Assembly (NCBI GenBank): GCA_030430385.1 | Contig: JAUIFO010000009.1 | Coordinates: 104,796-168,795, forward strand | DNA: 64,000 nt | From: Bacteroidia bacterium | GTDB taxonomy: Bacteria > Bacteroidota > Bacteroidia > Flavobacteriales > Flavobacteriaceae | Reading direction: 5' to 3' | Shown here: piece after piece, positions 28,213-37,207 of the stretch | Layout of the letters: every line of letters begins with the position of its first letter | Position numbering within the stretch: the first letter of the stretch is position 1 | Made by a program: the position numbers and the translations under genes | The notes under the pieces: model-generated | The model's database searches: none | What the model saw: the letters and a program-made list of their open reading frames with translations, nothing else | What the model was told of the DNA's origin: nothing

Positions 28213-29013
28213 TTACCAATCGCGTAGCTCACGATTAAGTCGTTCTTTCTCTTCGAGTTCTTCTTGAGGAATGACTTTTAAAAATGAAGGATGTTGCTCT
28301 ATAGCATATTCGATCTTTTCAACAATCTCGGCAATGGTTTCGTTTTCGTAATCGATTTGTAATGGTTCTTTGATTTCAAAAGATTGGTATACATTTTTCT
28401 TTTTAACACGAAGTCCTTTTTTATCAAATGAGCGTCTAAATCCGTCAATCACAATAGGAACAACAATAGGTTTGTATTGTTTTATGATATGAGCTGTTCC
28501 CTTTCTAATAGGTTTAAAAGGTGTTGTAGTTCCTTGCGGAAAAGTAACGACCCAACCATCATCAAGTGCTTTTTTAATATTCGTGATGTCGCTCATCTTA
28601 ACTTGACGATTCACGTCTTTTCCTTGAGAACGCCAAGTACGTTCAATACTTATTGAACCTGTGTAAGCAAAAACCTTAGGAATGAATCCAGATTTCATTG
28701 TTTCCTTGGCAGCAACATAGTACATATTCAATTTTGGATTCCATAGGTAACCCACATTTTTGATATTATCTAATCGTCCGCTTAAACTCGCATTAAAGAC
28801 ATGAAACATGGCGATCACATCAGCAAAATACGTTTGATGATTTGATATAAACAGCACATTTGTATCAGGAAGATTCTTAATAACTTCGGAGCCTTCAATT
28901 TGCAATTCATTAAATCCTCTGAAGCGTCTATGTGTCATTAGACCAAGAATTCTAATGAGCCATTTTTTCACAAATAATATATGTCCGAAAGGGTTTCTTT
29001 TAAACAATCCCAT
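28213..29013 (-). CDS. PlsC-type lysophospholipid acyltransferase with variant active-site motif
   Basis: 266 residues. Acyltransferase fold motifs: ISNHQTYFADV (near 57), GSISIERTWR, VTFPQGTTTPFKP (near 157) and PIVVPIVIDGF. These match the four PlsC blocks (NHxSxxD, GxxFIxR, FPEGTRS, VPV/I), but two are altered. The catalytic His and Asp are five residues apart instead of four, and FPEGT is FPQGT. It may be a glycerophospholipid or ornithine-lipid-type acyltransferase with different specificity. It is a single minus-strand gene between a convergent membrane gene and the NUDIX gene. Confidence 0.78.
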   Translation of the reverse strand: MGLFKRNPFGHILFVKKWLIRILGLMTHRRFRGFNELQIEGSEVIKNLPDTNVLFISNHQTYFADVIAMFHVFNASLSGRLDNIKNVGYLWNPKLNMYYVAAKETMKSGFIPKVFAYTGSISIERTWRSQGKDVNRQVKMSDITNIKKALDDGWVVTFPQGTTTPFKPIRKGTAHIIKQYKPIVVPIVIDGFRRSFDKKGLRVKKKNVYQSFEIKEPLQIDYENETIAEIVEKIEYAIEQHPSFLKVIPQEELEEKERLNRELRDW

Positions 29014-29060
29014 GAAGTATTAGTAATTAAGCGGAATAGCAAACATACAAAATCTCAAGG

Positions 29061-29702
29061 TTACAATACGCTTTTTAACATGTCTTTCACTTCGCTAAGC
29101 ATCATAGCTGTTGCTCCCCAAACAATATGACCATTCAATCTAAATGCAGGAACTTCAACCTCAACTTTATAAGACGTTTTAACCAATGTGCTACTCACAG
29201 CAGCTTCATCAAGAAAATGTGCTAAAGGCACTTCAATAATATCTTCTACTTCTTCGTCTTGTTTTGAAAACTGAAGTGTTTCTTCTGAAATTCCTAAAAA
29301 AGGATGCACAGTAAAATTACTTGGTGGAATATACATAGGAGTGATTTGACGCAAGACTTCAATTTCTCGAACTGACACACCGATCTCCTCCTCTGTTTCA
29401 CGCAAAGCTGTCATTTTTAAATTAACATCAGAATGTTCAACTTTCCCACCTGGAAATCCTACTTGAGCAGAATGCACACCTTTATAGGTTTTCCTGAGAA
29501 TTAAAACGATATGCGCTTGATTCTCCGGATTGGGATAAAGTAATGCCATAACAGCTGCTTGCTTGGCAGATTTCATTAATTCTCTATTACGTTCCATTAA
29601 TTCCAAACGATAAGGAGGCGACATTTTAATTTGCGCAGCTTCTCCTGGAAGTTCAAGATTTTTTATTTTTGGAATTGATTTTAAAAATAAGTTGAAATCC
29701 AT
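29061..29702 (-). CDS. NUDIX hydrolase, CoA pyrophosphatase branch
   Basis: 213 residues. A CoA-specific lead motif HIVLILRKTYKGVHSAQVGF is followed by the NUDIX box GGKVEHSDVNLKMTALRETE and EEIGV (about 95-120). The box has Asp where the first Glu of the classic motif sits and one extra residue before RE; the metal-binding REtEEE core is intact. Homologues split CoA into 4'-phosphopantetheine and 3',5'-ADP. The start (29702) is only 6 bp from the divergent PPIase start, so the promoters overlap coding sequence. Confidence 0.82.
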   Translation of the reverse strand: MDFNLFLKSIPKIKNLELPGEAAQIKMSPPYRLELMERNRELMKSAKQAAVMALLYPNPENQAHIVLILRKTYKGVHSAQVGFPGGKVEHSDVNLKMTALRETEEEIGVSVREIEVLRQITPMYIPPSNFTVHPFLGISEETLQFSKQDEEVEDIIEVPLAHFLDEAAVSSTLVKTSYKVEVEVPAFRLNGHIVWGATAMMLSEVKDMLKSVL

Positions 29703-29708
29703 TTTTCT

Positions 29709-30416
29709 ATGTCGATGCGAATTTTAGTAATCCTTTTCTGTGTTTTTCTAATGAATTGTGAAGATAAACAATCTCAAAAGAACTCAACTGAATCTACAAC
29801 AGATTCCTTAATGATTCGCGAAGCGACCCAACCAAAAGACACTGTAATCGATATTCCAAAACCCGAATACCCTTATCTCACAAAAGATAACGCTATGGAG
29901 TTTTTTCTTCAGTATGAAAAAGCGCATAAAGAAAATAAAGTACGACTTTACACCGATTTTGGAAACATCGATATTTTATTGTTCAACGAGACAAAATTCC
30001 ATCGCGCTAATTTTATCTACCTAACCAAACAAGGCTATTTTGATAATACTCAGTTTTATCGTGTTATTGAAAATTACATTGTTCAAGCTGGCAGCACAGA
30101 CGACAGAAAAGTCATGCGTAAACGCTCAAAAATTGGAAGGTATTTACTTCCAACAGACACCAAACGCGGATTTAAACATGATCGTGGTGTGATCTCTATG
30201 CCGAGTAGCGATATTGATAATCCGCATAAACTAGCATCACCTTATGAATTTTTTATCACTCTAAGAGATGTCTACCAACTCGATGGCGATTATACCATCT
30301 TTGGAAAAGTTATTAGCGGCATTGAGGTTTGCGATCGTATTGCAAAAGTGGAGACTGATGATGGTGACTGGCCTTTACAGAACGTTTACATCAAAAAAGT
30401 GGAAATCCTAAATTAG
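29709..30416 (+). CDS. Cyclophilin-type peptidyl-prolyl isomerase lipoprotein
   Basis: 235 residues with a lipoprotein signal (VFLMNC, lipid Cys17). The cyclophilin domain covers about 80-235: VRLYTDFGNIDILLFNETK, FHRANFIYLTKQGYFDNTQF, FYRVIENYIVQAGS, GVISMP, EFFITLRD and DYTIFGKVISGIEVCDRIA. It is predicted to catalyse proline isomerisation in periplasmic or outer-membrane protein folding. The usual FHRVI is FYRVI, and the segment between QAGS and the second half carries a KRSKIGRYLLP insertion. It probably stands alone, with 94 bp to the next ATG. Confidence 0.85.
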   Translation: MSMRILVILFCVFLMNCEDKQSQKNSTESTTDSLMIREATQPKDTVIDIPKPEYPYLTKDNAMEFFLQYEKAHKENKVRLYTDFGNIDILLFNETKFHRANFIYLTKQGYFDNTQFYRVIENYIVQAGSTDDRKVMRKRSKIGRYLLPTDTKRGFKHDRGVISMPSSDIDNPHKLASPYEFFITLRDVYQLDGDYTIFGKVISGIEVCDRIAKVETDDGDWPLQNVYIKKVEILN

Positions 30417-30510
30417 CACCAAACAAGCTTCGGTTTTTAACAAAACTGCAACACCTACTTTGTGTTATTTTCAATATATTCGAGCCACTAAAACTAATTT
30501 AATAAATACC

Positions 30511-32673
30511 ATGATTTCTAAATCAATTAAAGCTGCGCTACTTTGCAGTATTGTACTTTTTGCTAGCTGCAAAAAAGACAGTAACACAACCCAAGATAAT
30601 TCGCAAGACACGACTATGAGTGATAATGTTTTATTACAGGAATGGACTGGTCCTTACCAAGGTGTTCCTGCGTTCGACAAAATGAATGTTGCTGATATTA
30701 AAGAGGCTATTTTAACTGGAATAGACCTAAGTCTTGAAGAAATTGATGCCATCGCTAACGCTTCAGAACCTGCAACCTTTGAAAACACCATTGAAGCTAT
30801 GGAAGCTTCAGGAAAAGCACTTAATCGTGTGTATACATATTACGGTATTTTAAGTAGTAATATGTCTTCGCCTGAGTTTAGAGATATTCGAGCTGAATTA
30901 GCACCAAAACTATCAGAGTACAATTCTAAGATTTCTCAAAATGCAAAACTTTTTGAACGTATAAAAACCGTTTATGACGCTTCTCAAAAAACACCTCTTG
31001 AGCCGCAAGCACAACGTGTGGTTGATTTGACATACAAGCAATTTGAAATGAATGGTGCCAATTTAGATGATGAGAAGAAAAAGCGTTATGCTGAGATCAA
31101 TAAAGAGTTATCATCGTTATATACAAAGTTTTCAAGCAATGTATTACATGATGAAGAAAACTACGTTACTTACCTAACAAAAGATCAATTAGGTGGTCTT
31201 TCAGAATCTTATATCAAATCCGCAGCCAAAATCGCAGCTGATAAAGGTCAGGAAGGCAAATATGCCATTACAAACACACGTTCATCAATGGATCCTTTCT
31301 TGACTTATTCTACTGAAAGAGCATTGCGTAAACAAGTTTGGACCAACTATTATTCACGTGGTGATAATGGAGATGAGTATGATAATAACAAGCTTATTGC
31401 AGAGATCCTCAGACTCAGAAAAGAGCGCGTTGGATTGTTAGGTTATGATAATTATGCTGAATGGCGTCTTCAAGATAGAATGGCTAAAAATCCAGAGAAC
31501 GCTATGAATTTAATGGAAGCGGTTTGGCCTGCTGCTATTGCTCGTGTTGCTGAAGAAGTTGCAGATATGCAAGCCGTTGCTGATGAACTTGGTGATAATA
31601 TTACTATTGAGCCATGGGATTACAGGTTTTACGCTGAAAAAGTAAGACAAAAGAAATATGATCTTGATAGTGATGAAGTGAAGCAGTATTTACAGTTAGA
31701 CAAGCTAACCGAAGCTATGTTTTATGTTGCTGGACGATTATTTAATTACAACTTTACACCTGTTGAAGAGGGAAAAGTTCCTGTATTTCACCCAGATGTT
31801 AAGGTTTGGGAAGTTACAGATAAAGATTCTGGCAAACATGTTGGCTTATGGTACTTAGACCCTTATGCTCGTGAAGGCAAACGTTCTGGAGCTTGGGCTA
31901 CAACCTACAGAGATTATACTAGTTTTGAAGGAGAGACAAACGTATTAGCATCTAACAACTCTAATTTTGTAAAACCTGCTCCTGGTGAGGCTGTGTTAGT
32001 TTCTTGGGATGATGCAACAACGTTTTTCCATGAGTTTGGTCATGCACTTCATTTCTTTGCAGCAGATGTAAAATATCCTACGCTTCAAGGTGGTGTTAGA
32101 GATTACACAGAGTTTCAGTCGCAGTTGTTAGAACGTTGGTTATCTACTGACGAAGTTATAAATCAATTCTTGGTACATAACAAAACTGGTGAACCGATTC
32201 CAGCAGAACTAGTTGCTAAGATCAAAAAAGCAGCGACCTTCAACCAAGGGTTTGGTACTACAGAATATTTAGCTTCAGCCTTAATGGATATGAAATTGCA
32301 TTTAGCTGATCCTACTAATATTGATATTGATAAATTTGAGAGAGAAACGCTAGCAGAACTCAATATGCCTAAAGAATTACCAATGCGTCACAGAACACCG
32401 CATTTTGGTCATGTGTTCTCAGGTGAAGGTTATGCCACTGCTTATTATGGTTATATGTGGGCAGATGTGTTAACGAGTGATGCTTCGGAAGCATTTAAAG
32501 ATGCACCAGGAGGTTTCTATGATGAAGACCTTGCTGAAAAATTAGTAAACTATTTATTTGCACCAAGAAATGCAATCGATCCAGCTGAAGCATACCGTTT
32601 GTTTAGAGGACGAGATGCCAAGATTGAAGCATTGATGAGAGATCGCGGATTTCCAGTGACTTCAACAAAATAA
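30511..32673 (+). CDS. M3-family metallopeptidase lipoprotein (Dcp-like)
   Basis: 720 residues from the ATG at 30511. The frame is open upstream to a TTG at 30460, but only the ATG gives a proper lipoprotein signal (SIVLFASC, lipid Cys20). The M3 zinc motif FFHEFGHALHFF is near residue 507, followed by LERWLSTDEVINQF; GEGYATAYYGYMWADVL lies near the C terminus. The size and motifs are those of peptidyl-dipeptidase Dcp, which removes C-terminal dipeptides. The lipid anchor puts it in the periplasm or on the outer membrane, unlike E. coli Dcp. A strong terminator follows. Confidence 0.88.
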   Translation: MISKSIKAALLCSIVLFASCKKDSNTTQDNSQDTTMSDNVLLQEWTGPYQGVPAFDKMNVADIKEAILTGIDLSLEEIDAIANASEPATFENTIEAMEASGKALNRVYTYYGILSSNMSSPEFRDIRAELAPKLSEYNSKISQNAKLFERIKTVYDASQKTPLEPQAQRVVDLTYKQFEMNGANLDDEKKKRYAEINKELSSLYTKFSSNVLHDEENYVTYLTKDQLGGLSESYIKSAAKIAADKGQEGKYAITNTRSSMDPFLTYSTERALRKQVWTNYYSRGDNGDEYDNNKLIAEILRLRKERVGLLGYDNYAEWRLQDRMAKNPENAMNLMEAVWPAAIARVAEEVADMQAVADELGDNITIEPWDYRFYAEKVRQKKYDLDSDEVKQYLQLDKLTEAMFYVAGRLFNYNFTPVEEGKVPVFHPDVKVWEVTDKDSGKHVGLWYLDPYAREGKRSGAWATTYRDYTSFEGETNVLASNNSNFVKPAPGEAVLVSWDDATTFFHEFGHALHFFAADVKYPTLQGGVRDYTEFQSQLLERWLSTDEVINQFLVHNKTGEPIPAELVAKIKKAATFNQGFGTTEYLASALMDMKLHLADPTNIDIDKFERETLAELNMPKELPMRHRTPHFGHVFSGEGYATAYYGYMWADVLTSDASEAFKDAPGGFYDEDLAEKLVNYLFAPRNAIDPAEAYRLFRGRDAKIEALMRDRGFPVTSTK

Positions 32674-32694
32674 ACCTTATTAAATTACAAAAGA

Positions 32695-32730
32695 CCGTTA
32701 TCAAGTTTTACAATTTGATAACGGTTTTTT
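32695..32730 (+). terminator. Terminator after the M3 peptidase gene
   Basis: Perfect 10-bp stem CCGTTATCAA/TTGATAACGG, 10-nt loop, then T6. Confidence 0.85.
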
Positions 32731-32798
32731 ATTTATACCTAACAATACAATTAACAGCTGTTCAATTCGTTTTATAATCAAACCTACTATCATTTATC

Positions 32799-33164
32799 AT
32801 GACATTTAAAAAAAAGGCCTTTCTAAATATTCCAGAATATCTTTTAATTGCTGCTGTTTTGTTTTATTGGATGTCAGCAGGTTTAGTCATTAATTATATT
32901 GCTATCGTACTCTTGGTGATGATCATTTTTCAAATGATTTACAAAAACAAAGTGATTGGTATCGCAATTCCTACTTTTCTAATATTAACTAGCCTCTATA
33001 TGATTTTAGCATTATTTTCTGAAGTTAGCGAATTTCCAAGTTTTAATGCTGAAGCACAAACGCTTCTATTAGTGGGTTTAGCTTATTTTTTTATAACCAT
33101 AATTGCTTCAACTATTATGATTATTAAATACACATCTTTATCTGGTAAAAAAATTGAAGATTAG
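32799..33164 (+). CDS. Small four-helix membrane protein of unknown function
   Basis: 121 residues with four hydrophobic stretches: about 12-28, 30-46, 50-72 and 88-110. A basic N terminus (MTFKKKAF) and lysines near the end (SLSGKKIED) suggest both ends are cytosolic. I recognise no family. The last 4 bases overlap the stop of the convergent TRIC-type gene, so the two transcripts overlap tail to tail. Confidence 0.6.
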   Translation: MTFKKKAFLNIPEYLLIAAVLFYWMSAGLVINYIAIVLLVMIIFQMIYKNKVIGIAIPTFLILTSLYMILALFSEVSEFPSFNAEAQTLLLVGLAYFFITIIASTIMIIKYTSLSGKKIED

Positions 33165-33772
33165 GGACTTTCTTTATACAAGCTAGGCAAGCTAATTTTA
33201 AATCGCACAGCCAATAATCTAATAAGTATGACAACAATACCTGCTATAACAAACACAAAGTTGGAATCAGACATAAATTCTTTCAACACAAAGTAAGTCA
33301 ACCCTCCAATAATACAAGGTGTTGCATAAATTTCTTTTCTAAAGATCACAGGAATTTCATTACATAAAATATCACGAAGCACACCACCAAAACAGGCTGT
33401 CATCGTTCCTAAGGCTATGCATATTATTGGATGTAATCCTACTATCAAGCCTTTTTCAATTCCCACTAATGTATACAAGGCGATTCCTAAGGTATCAAAT
33501 AAGAATAGTGATTTTCTAAGATAATTAAGCTTCTTTCTGAACACTACAGCAAATACTGTTGAAGCTATAATGACATAGACATAAGTCATATTAGTCATCC
33601 AAGACACAGGTTGAATTCCTATTAAAACATCTCGTAACGAGCCACCACCAACAGCAGTAACAAAAGCAATGATAAGTACTCCAAACGGATCCATTCGTTT
33701 ATTGAGAGCGACCAACACACCTGAAATAGCAAAAGCTATCGTTCCTAATATATCTAAAACTTGAAAAAACAT
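33161..33772 (-). CDS. TRIC/UPF0126 family membrane channel
   Basis: 203 residues, seven predicted helices in two similar halves, the layout of YadS/TRIC-like proteins. Each half holds the glycine signature: GGGSLRDVLIG (near 42) and GGVLRDILCNE (near 129). Vertebrate TRIC channels and bacterial homologues pass monovalent cations; some bacterial ones are annotated as glycine transporters. Its start overlaps the last base of the RDD gene stop (TAATG), so the two are coupled. Confidence 0.85.
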   Translation of the reverse strand: MFFQVLDILGTIAFAISGVLVALNKRMDPFGVLIIAFVTAVGGGSLRDVLIGIQPVSWMTNMTYVYVIIASTVFAVVFRKKLNYLRKSLFLFDTLGIALYTLVGIEKGLIVGLHPIICIALGTMTACFGGVLRDILCNEIPVIFRKEIYATPCIIGGLTYFVLKEFMSDSNFVFVIAGIVVILIRLLAVRFKISLPSLYKESP

Positions 33773-34527
33773 TACATACTTTGTGTATAATAATTATAAT
33801 CTTTTAAAACCGTGTCAATAAACTGCATGTCATTTTCATTGTAGTCCTTTAATTCAATAACCTCAACGATCTTCGTTCTCAGTTTTATAAGTGTCTGATA
33901 ATCTCTTGCTTCTTTTGCTCGCAAATATGTTTCCTTTATAATTCGAGCATCATTATCAGATAATTTGATCACACTAGGATACTTTGGCGTATAATCATTA
34001 TCTAACTCTTCAAGGATGGTATGACTAATATTAACATTGTTCTTAAGTGTAATCACAGAAGTTCCTGCTGTCATATCACCTAAGCGCTGACTTTTCTTAC
34101 TCGAAATAATTGTGATAAGCGCAACTACTGGTCCGAATAAAGGTCCTAACAAATTCAAATCGATTAACCTAAAAAACCAACGCACCAAATAATCATAAAT
34201 AGACGCTTGATAGCCATCAATCTTGACCACTTTTATTTTCATAATGCGTTTTCCTAAGGTTTGCCCTTCTAAAAGCGCTTCAAAAATAAGCGAGTAAAAA
34301 ACAACTGGAAGATAAAACGATACAATAATTGCAATTCTCGACCAATTATCCATATCGTCTAAGTAGGTGTTGATATCAAATAAATTGAACATAATTTGAT
34401 ACACAACAAACACATACGCAATCTTGATAATGGTATCTATAATGTAGGCTAACACGCGCTCTCCTACACTAGCTGCAGTAAAATTTATATTGACGTTTTG
34501 TGTCGTATTTATTTGTAACTCTACCAT
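33772..34527 (-). CDS. RDD-family membrane protein
   Basis: 251 residues. The RDD domain covers about 10-165, with three helices and motif residues in VGERVLAYIIDTIIKIAYV, EALLEGQTLGKRIMKIKVV and GDMTAGTSVI. The C-terminal ~80 residues are soluble and charged, with no known motif. It heads a minus-strand pair with the TRIC gene. It is divergent from the SpoIIM-like gene with just 17 bp between start codons. RDD and SpoIIM genes are next to each other in many Bacteroidota, which supports a shared role at the membrane. Confidence 0.8.
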   Translation of the reverse strand: MVELQINTTQNVNINFTAASVGERVLAYIIDTIIKIAYVFVVYQIMFNLFDINTYLDDMDNWSRIAIIVSFYLPVVFYSLIFEALLEGQTLGKRIMKIKVVKIDGYQASIYDYLVRWFFRLIDLNLLGPLFGPVVALITIISSKKSQRLGDMTAGTSVITLKNNVNISHTILEELDNDYTPKYPSVIKLSDNDARIIKETYLRAKEARDYQTLIKLRTKIVEVIELKDYNENDMQFIDTVLKDYNYYTQSM

Positions 34528-34544
34528 TAATTACGTTAATTTGA

Positions 34545-35528
34545 ATGTATATGAGAGAAGTTGCGTTTATCAAACAAAATAAAGAAAAATGGCTTAGTTT
34601 TGAAAAAGCAATTTTTGGTAAACAACTCAAAAATCCAGATGAATTAGCTTCACTATATACGCAGTTGGTCAACGATTTGTCTTATGCCCAAACTTACTAT
34701 CCCAAAAGTAAAACAATTCTTTATTTAAACAATCTGGCTGCCAAAGCTTTTCAAAAAATTTATAAAACCAAACGTACGGAAACCAATCGTTTTGTTTATT
34801 TCTGGAAAACTGAAGTTCCTTTAATCGTATATGAATACAGACGTTATGTGTTGTATGCCTTTATACTCTTTATAAGTTTTGTTGCTATTGGTGCTGTCTC
34901 CGCAGCGCATGATGATTCGTTTGTTAGACTCATTCTTGGTGATCAATACGTTAACAAAACCCTTGAAAATATTGAAGCAGGTGATCCTGTTGCTGTTTAT
35001 AAAAGTGGTAGTAATTGGGGAAGTTTCATTGGGATAACCTTAAATAATTTATATGTTGGGATCATCGCTTTTGTCTACGGAATTTTTGCTGGTTTAGGAA
35101 CTGCTTATGTGATGCTAAACAATGGTATTATGATTGGTGCCTTTCAGTATTTCTTTTACAAAGAAAACGTGTTTTGGGAAAGTGTAAGAGGTATCTGGAT
35201 TCACGGCTCGATGGAAATATTTGCCATTGTTATTGAAAGTGCTGCTGGATTGATATTAGGAGCTAGTTTGTTGTTTCCAAAAACGTATTCAAGAATTATT
35301 TCCTTTAAAATGGGTGTTAAAAATGGTGTTAAAATCCTGATCAGCACATTTCCATTTACTGTGGCTGCTGGATTTCTTGAAGGCTATGTAACCCGATTTT
35401 CTAACACCATGCCTAATTGGCTTTCTGTTGGTATTATTTTATGCACTTTAAGCTTGATTTCGTTTTACTACTTGATATATCCTTTTATGGTTCATCGAAA
35501 ATTCAAAAAACACTATGCAACTGTATAA
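34545..35528 (+). CDS. SpoIIM-family (DUF95) membrane protein
   Basis: 327 residues. The N-terminal ~100 residues are soluble (FIKQNKEKWLSFEKAIFGK, SKTILYLNNLAAKAFQ). Five or so membrane helices follow, with GLGTAYVMLNNGIMIGAFQY and the SpoIIM signature region GIWIHGSMEIFAIVIESAAG (near 224). In spore formers SpoIIM belongs to a peptidoglycan-hydrolysing complex. Here, in a non-sporulating lineage, it opens a tight operon with MoxR and DUF58. The start may be either Met1 (34545) or Met3; the next gene overlaps it by 14 bp. Confidence 0.83.
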   Translation: MYMREVAFIKQNKEKWLSFEKAIFGKQLKNPDELASLYTQLVNDLSYAQTYYPKSKTILYLNNLAAKAFQKIYKTKRTETNRFVYFWKTEVPLIVYEYRRYVLYAFILFISFVAIGAVSAAHDDSFVRLILGDQYVNKTLENIEAGDPVAVYKSGSNWGSFIGITLNNLYVGIIAFVYGIFAGLGTAYVMLNNGIMIGAFQYFFYKENVFWESVRGIWIHGSMEIFAIVIESAAGLILGASLLFPKTYSRIISFKMGVKNGVKILISTFPFTVAAGFLEGYVTRFSNTMPNWLSVGIILCTLSLISFYYLIYPFMVHRKFKKHYATV

Positions 35529-36456
35529 ATCCAGAGATTTTAGTGCGTTCTTCCAAGATACATTCTCTTTTCTAAGACAGAATGGCAAACATCTTTACAA
35601 GAATTTCTTTATTATCAATGGCATTTTTATCATTATTTTAATGGTATTCTCTTACTTCTTTAGTCAGTTTTATACAAAGATCGTTTTTAGTGGTATTTCT
35701 GATAATAATCTGAACGGTATTGATGCCTACATGAACAACAATTCTGGAACTGTGATTGCGTTTTGTATCGCCTTTTTTTTAGTCGCCATATTATCTGCTA
35801 CAATTTCTTATGCATTTGTTCCAATTTATTTAAAACTCTATTCGCAAAACGGTAACACCTTTACTACCAAAGCTATTATTGAACGTTATAAGGTTGATCT
35901 AAAAAAACTATTGATCTTTATTGGGTTTGGCATTTTGATAGCCATTCCTATTGGTATCGTTGTTGGAATAGTAAGTTTGATCTTAACGATCACGATCATA
36001 GGTATTTTGTTTCTACCAGTTGTTGTCGGCATTATTAGTTTATTATACCAAGGTGGTTTGATGCAATATTTAGCTGACAACAAAAGCATTGGAAAGGCAT
36101 TTGCGTATGCTTGGGAACTTATGAGTTCTAAATTTTGGCATGCTGTGGGTTGTGTTGGTATTTTTTATCTGATGAGTTATATCACGCAGAATATCATCAC
36201 CATGATACCCTATTTTATATTTGTAGTTGATATGCTTACTGGTATTGAATCTGGTATGGACTTCCAAAACTCTGAAGCTTTTACCCAAAAGTTTTCGCTA
36301 ATGATCATGATGATTTTCATTCTTAGTTTTTTGTTGAGTACTGTTTTAAGTATTGTTGTTCAGGTTAATCAAGGAATCATTTTTTACAGCTTAAAAGAAG
36401 ACCGAGAAAATATTTCTACAAAATTTGATATTGATCAAATAGGCACAAATGCTTAA
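35515..36456 (+). CDS. Polytopic membrane protein of the MoxR-DUF58 operon
   Basis: 313 residues, six or so helices. The N terminus is amphipathic (MQLYKSRDFSAFFQDTFSFL). The middle resembles glycerophosphodiester phosphodiesterase-type or DUF975-like membrane domains (KRY-like YKVDLKKLLIFIGFGILI; AFAYAWELMSSKFWHAVG). No enzyme motif is seen. It overlaps the SpoIIM gene by 14 bp and the DUF4129 gene by 8 bp, so it is translationally linked to both. The function is unknown. Confidence 0.65.
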   Translation: MQLYKSRDFSAFFQDTFSFLRQNGKHLYKNFFIINGIFIIILMVFSYFFSQFYTKIVFSGISDNNLNGIDAYMNNNSGTVIAFCIAFFLVAILSATISYAFVPIYLKLYSQNGNTFTTKAIIERYKVDLKKLLIFIGFGILIAIPIGIVVGIVSLILTITIIGILFLPVVVGIISLLYQGGLMQYLADNKSIGKAFAYAWELMSSKFWHAVGCVGIFYLMSYITQNIITMIPYFIFVVDMLTGIESGMDFQNSEAFTQKFSLMIMMIFILSFLLSTVLSIVVQVNQGIIFYSLKEDRENISTKFDIDQIGTNA

Positions 36457-37207
36457 ATCTAAGATTCTACATATCGTGATTGTCATCTTCGGAATGCTTT
36501 CGAGCGGCTTTTCTATGCAAGCTTTAGTATATCCAACTCCGCAAACTCTAAAAGATTCGGTATATATTGATACAGCTCCTATTGAAAAACGCGAGTTTGG
36601 AAACTTAAAAGATAAATACACTGATGATGTGTTTATTTACGAACGAACCGTTGAAACTTCAGGTTGGTGGACGCGTTTTAAACAATGGTTAGCAGATCTA
36701 TTTTTTGATTTGTTTTCTATGAAATCGGATGCTTCAGCTTCAAATCTTGTAAGCATTGTTATTCATGCTTTTGTAATCATCATATTTTTAGCTGCTGTGT
36801 TCTTTATATTCAAAGCTATTTTGAATAAAGATGGAAAATGGATCTTCGGAAAGTCTTCAGACAAAAGTATCATTCCTGTAATTGATTTAGAACGTAATAT
36901 TCATGAAACTGATTTTAAATCGCTCATCCATTCCGCAGAAAAAGAGCAAAACTACAGACTTGCGATTCGCTATTATTACCTATGGCTATTGAAACGTATG
37001 TCTCAAGCTGAAATTATAGATTACGATGTTGAAAAAACAAACAGCGATTACTATTACGAAATAAAAGCCAACGCTACTAAAGAAGACTTTTCATACACGT
37101 CTTACTTGTATAATTACATTTGGTATGGCGAATTTGACATAGATCAAACACAATTTGACAAAGCCAAATTAGCATTTACTCAATTTTTAAACACTATTAA
37201 AATATGA
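36449..37207 (+). CDS. DUF4129 domain membrane protein
   Basis: 252 residues. A signal-like helix at the N terminus (about 5-25) precedes a periplasmic segment and a transmembrane helix (about 98-120). The cytosolic C-terminal part (FKSLIHSAEKEQNYRLAIRY, YYLWLLKRMSQAEIIDYD, TNSDYYYEI) is the DUF4129 region. DUF4129 proteins accompany DUF58 and MoxR genes across bacteria and are thought to act in envelope assembly or turnover, without a defined activity. It overlaps both neighbours (8 bp and 4 bp). Confidence 0.78.
   Translation: MLKSKILHIVIVIFGMLSSGFSMQALVYPTPQTLKDSVYIDTAPIEKREFGNLKDKYTDDVFIYERTVETSGWWTRFKQWLADLFFDLFSMKSDASASNLVSIVIHAFVIIIFLAAVFFIFKAILNKDGKWIFGKSSDKSIIPVIDLERNIHETDFKSLIHSAEKEQNYRLAIRYYYLWLLKRMSQAEIIDYDVEKTNSDYYYEIKANATKEDFSYTSYLYNYIWYGEFDIDQTQFDKAKLAFTQFLNTIKI

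Noticed and set aside
30460..30510. N-terminal extension of the M3 peptidase from TTG
   Set aside because: It would bury the lipoprotein signal peptide that begins at the ATG at 30511.
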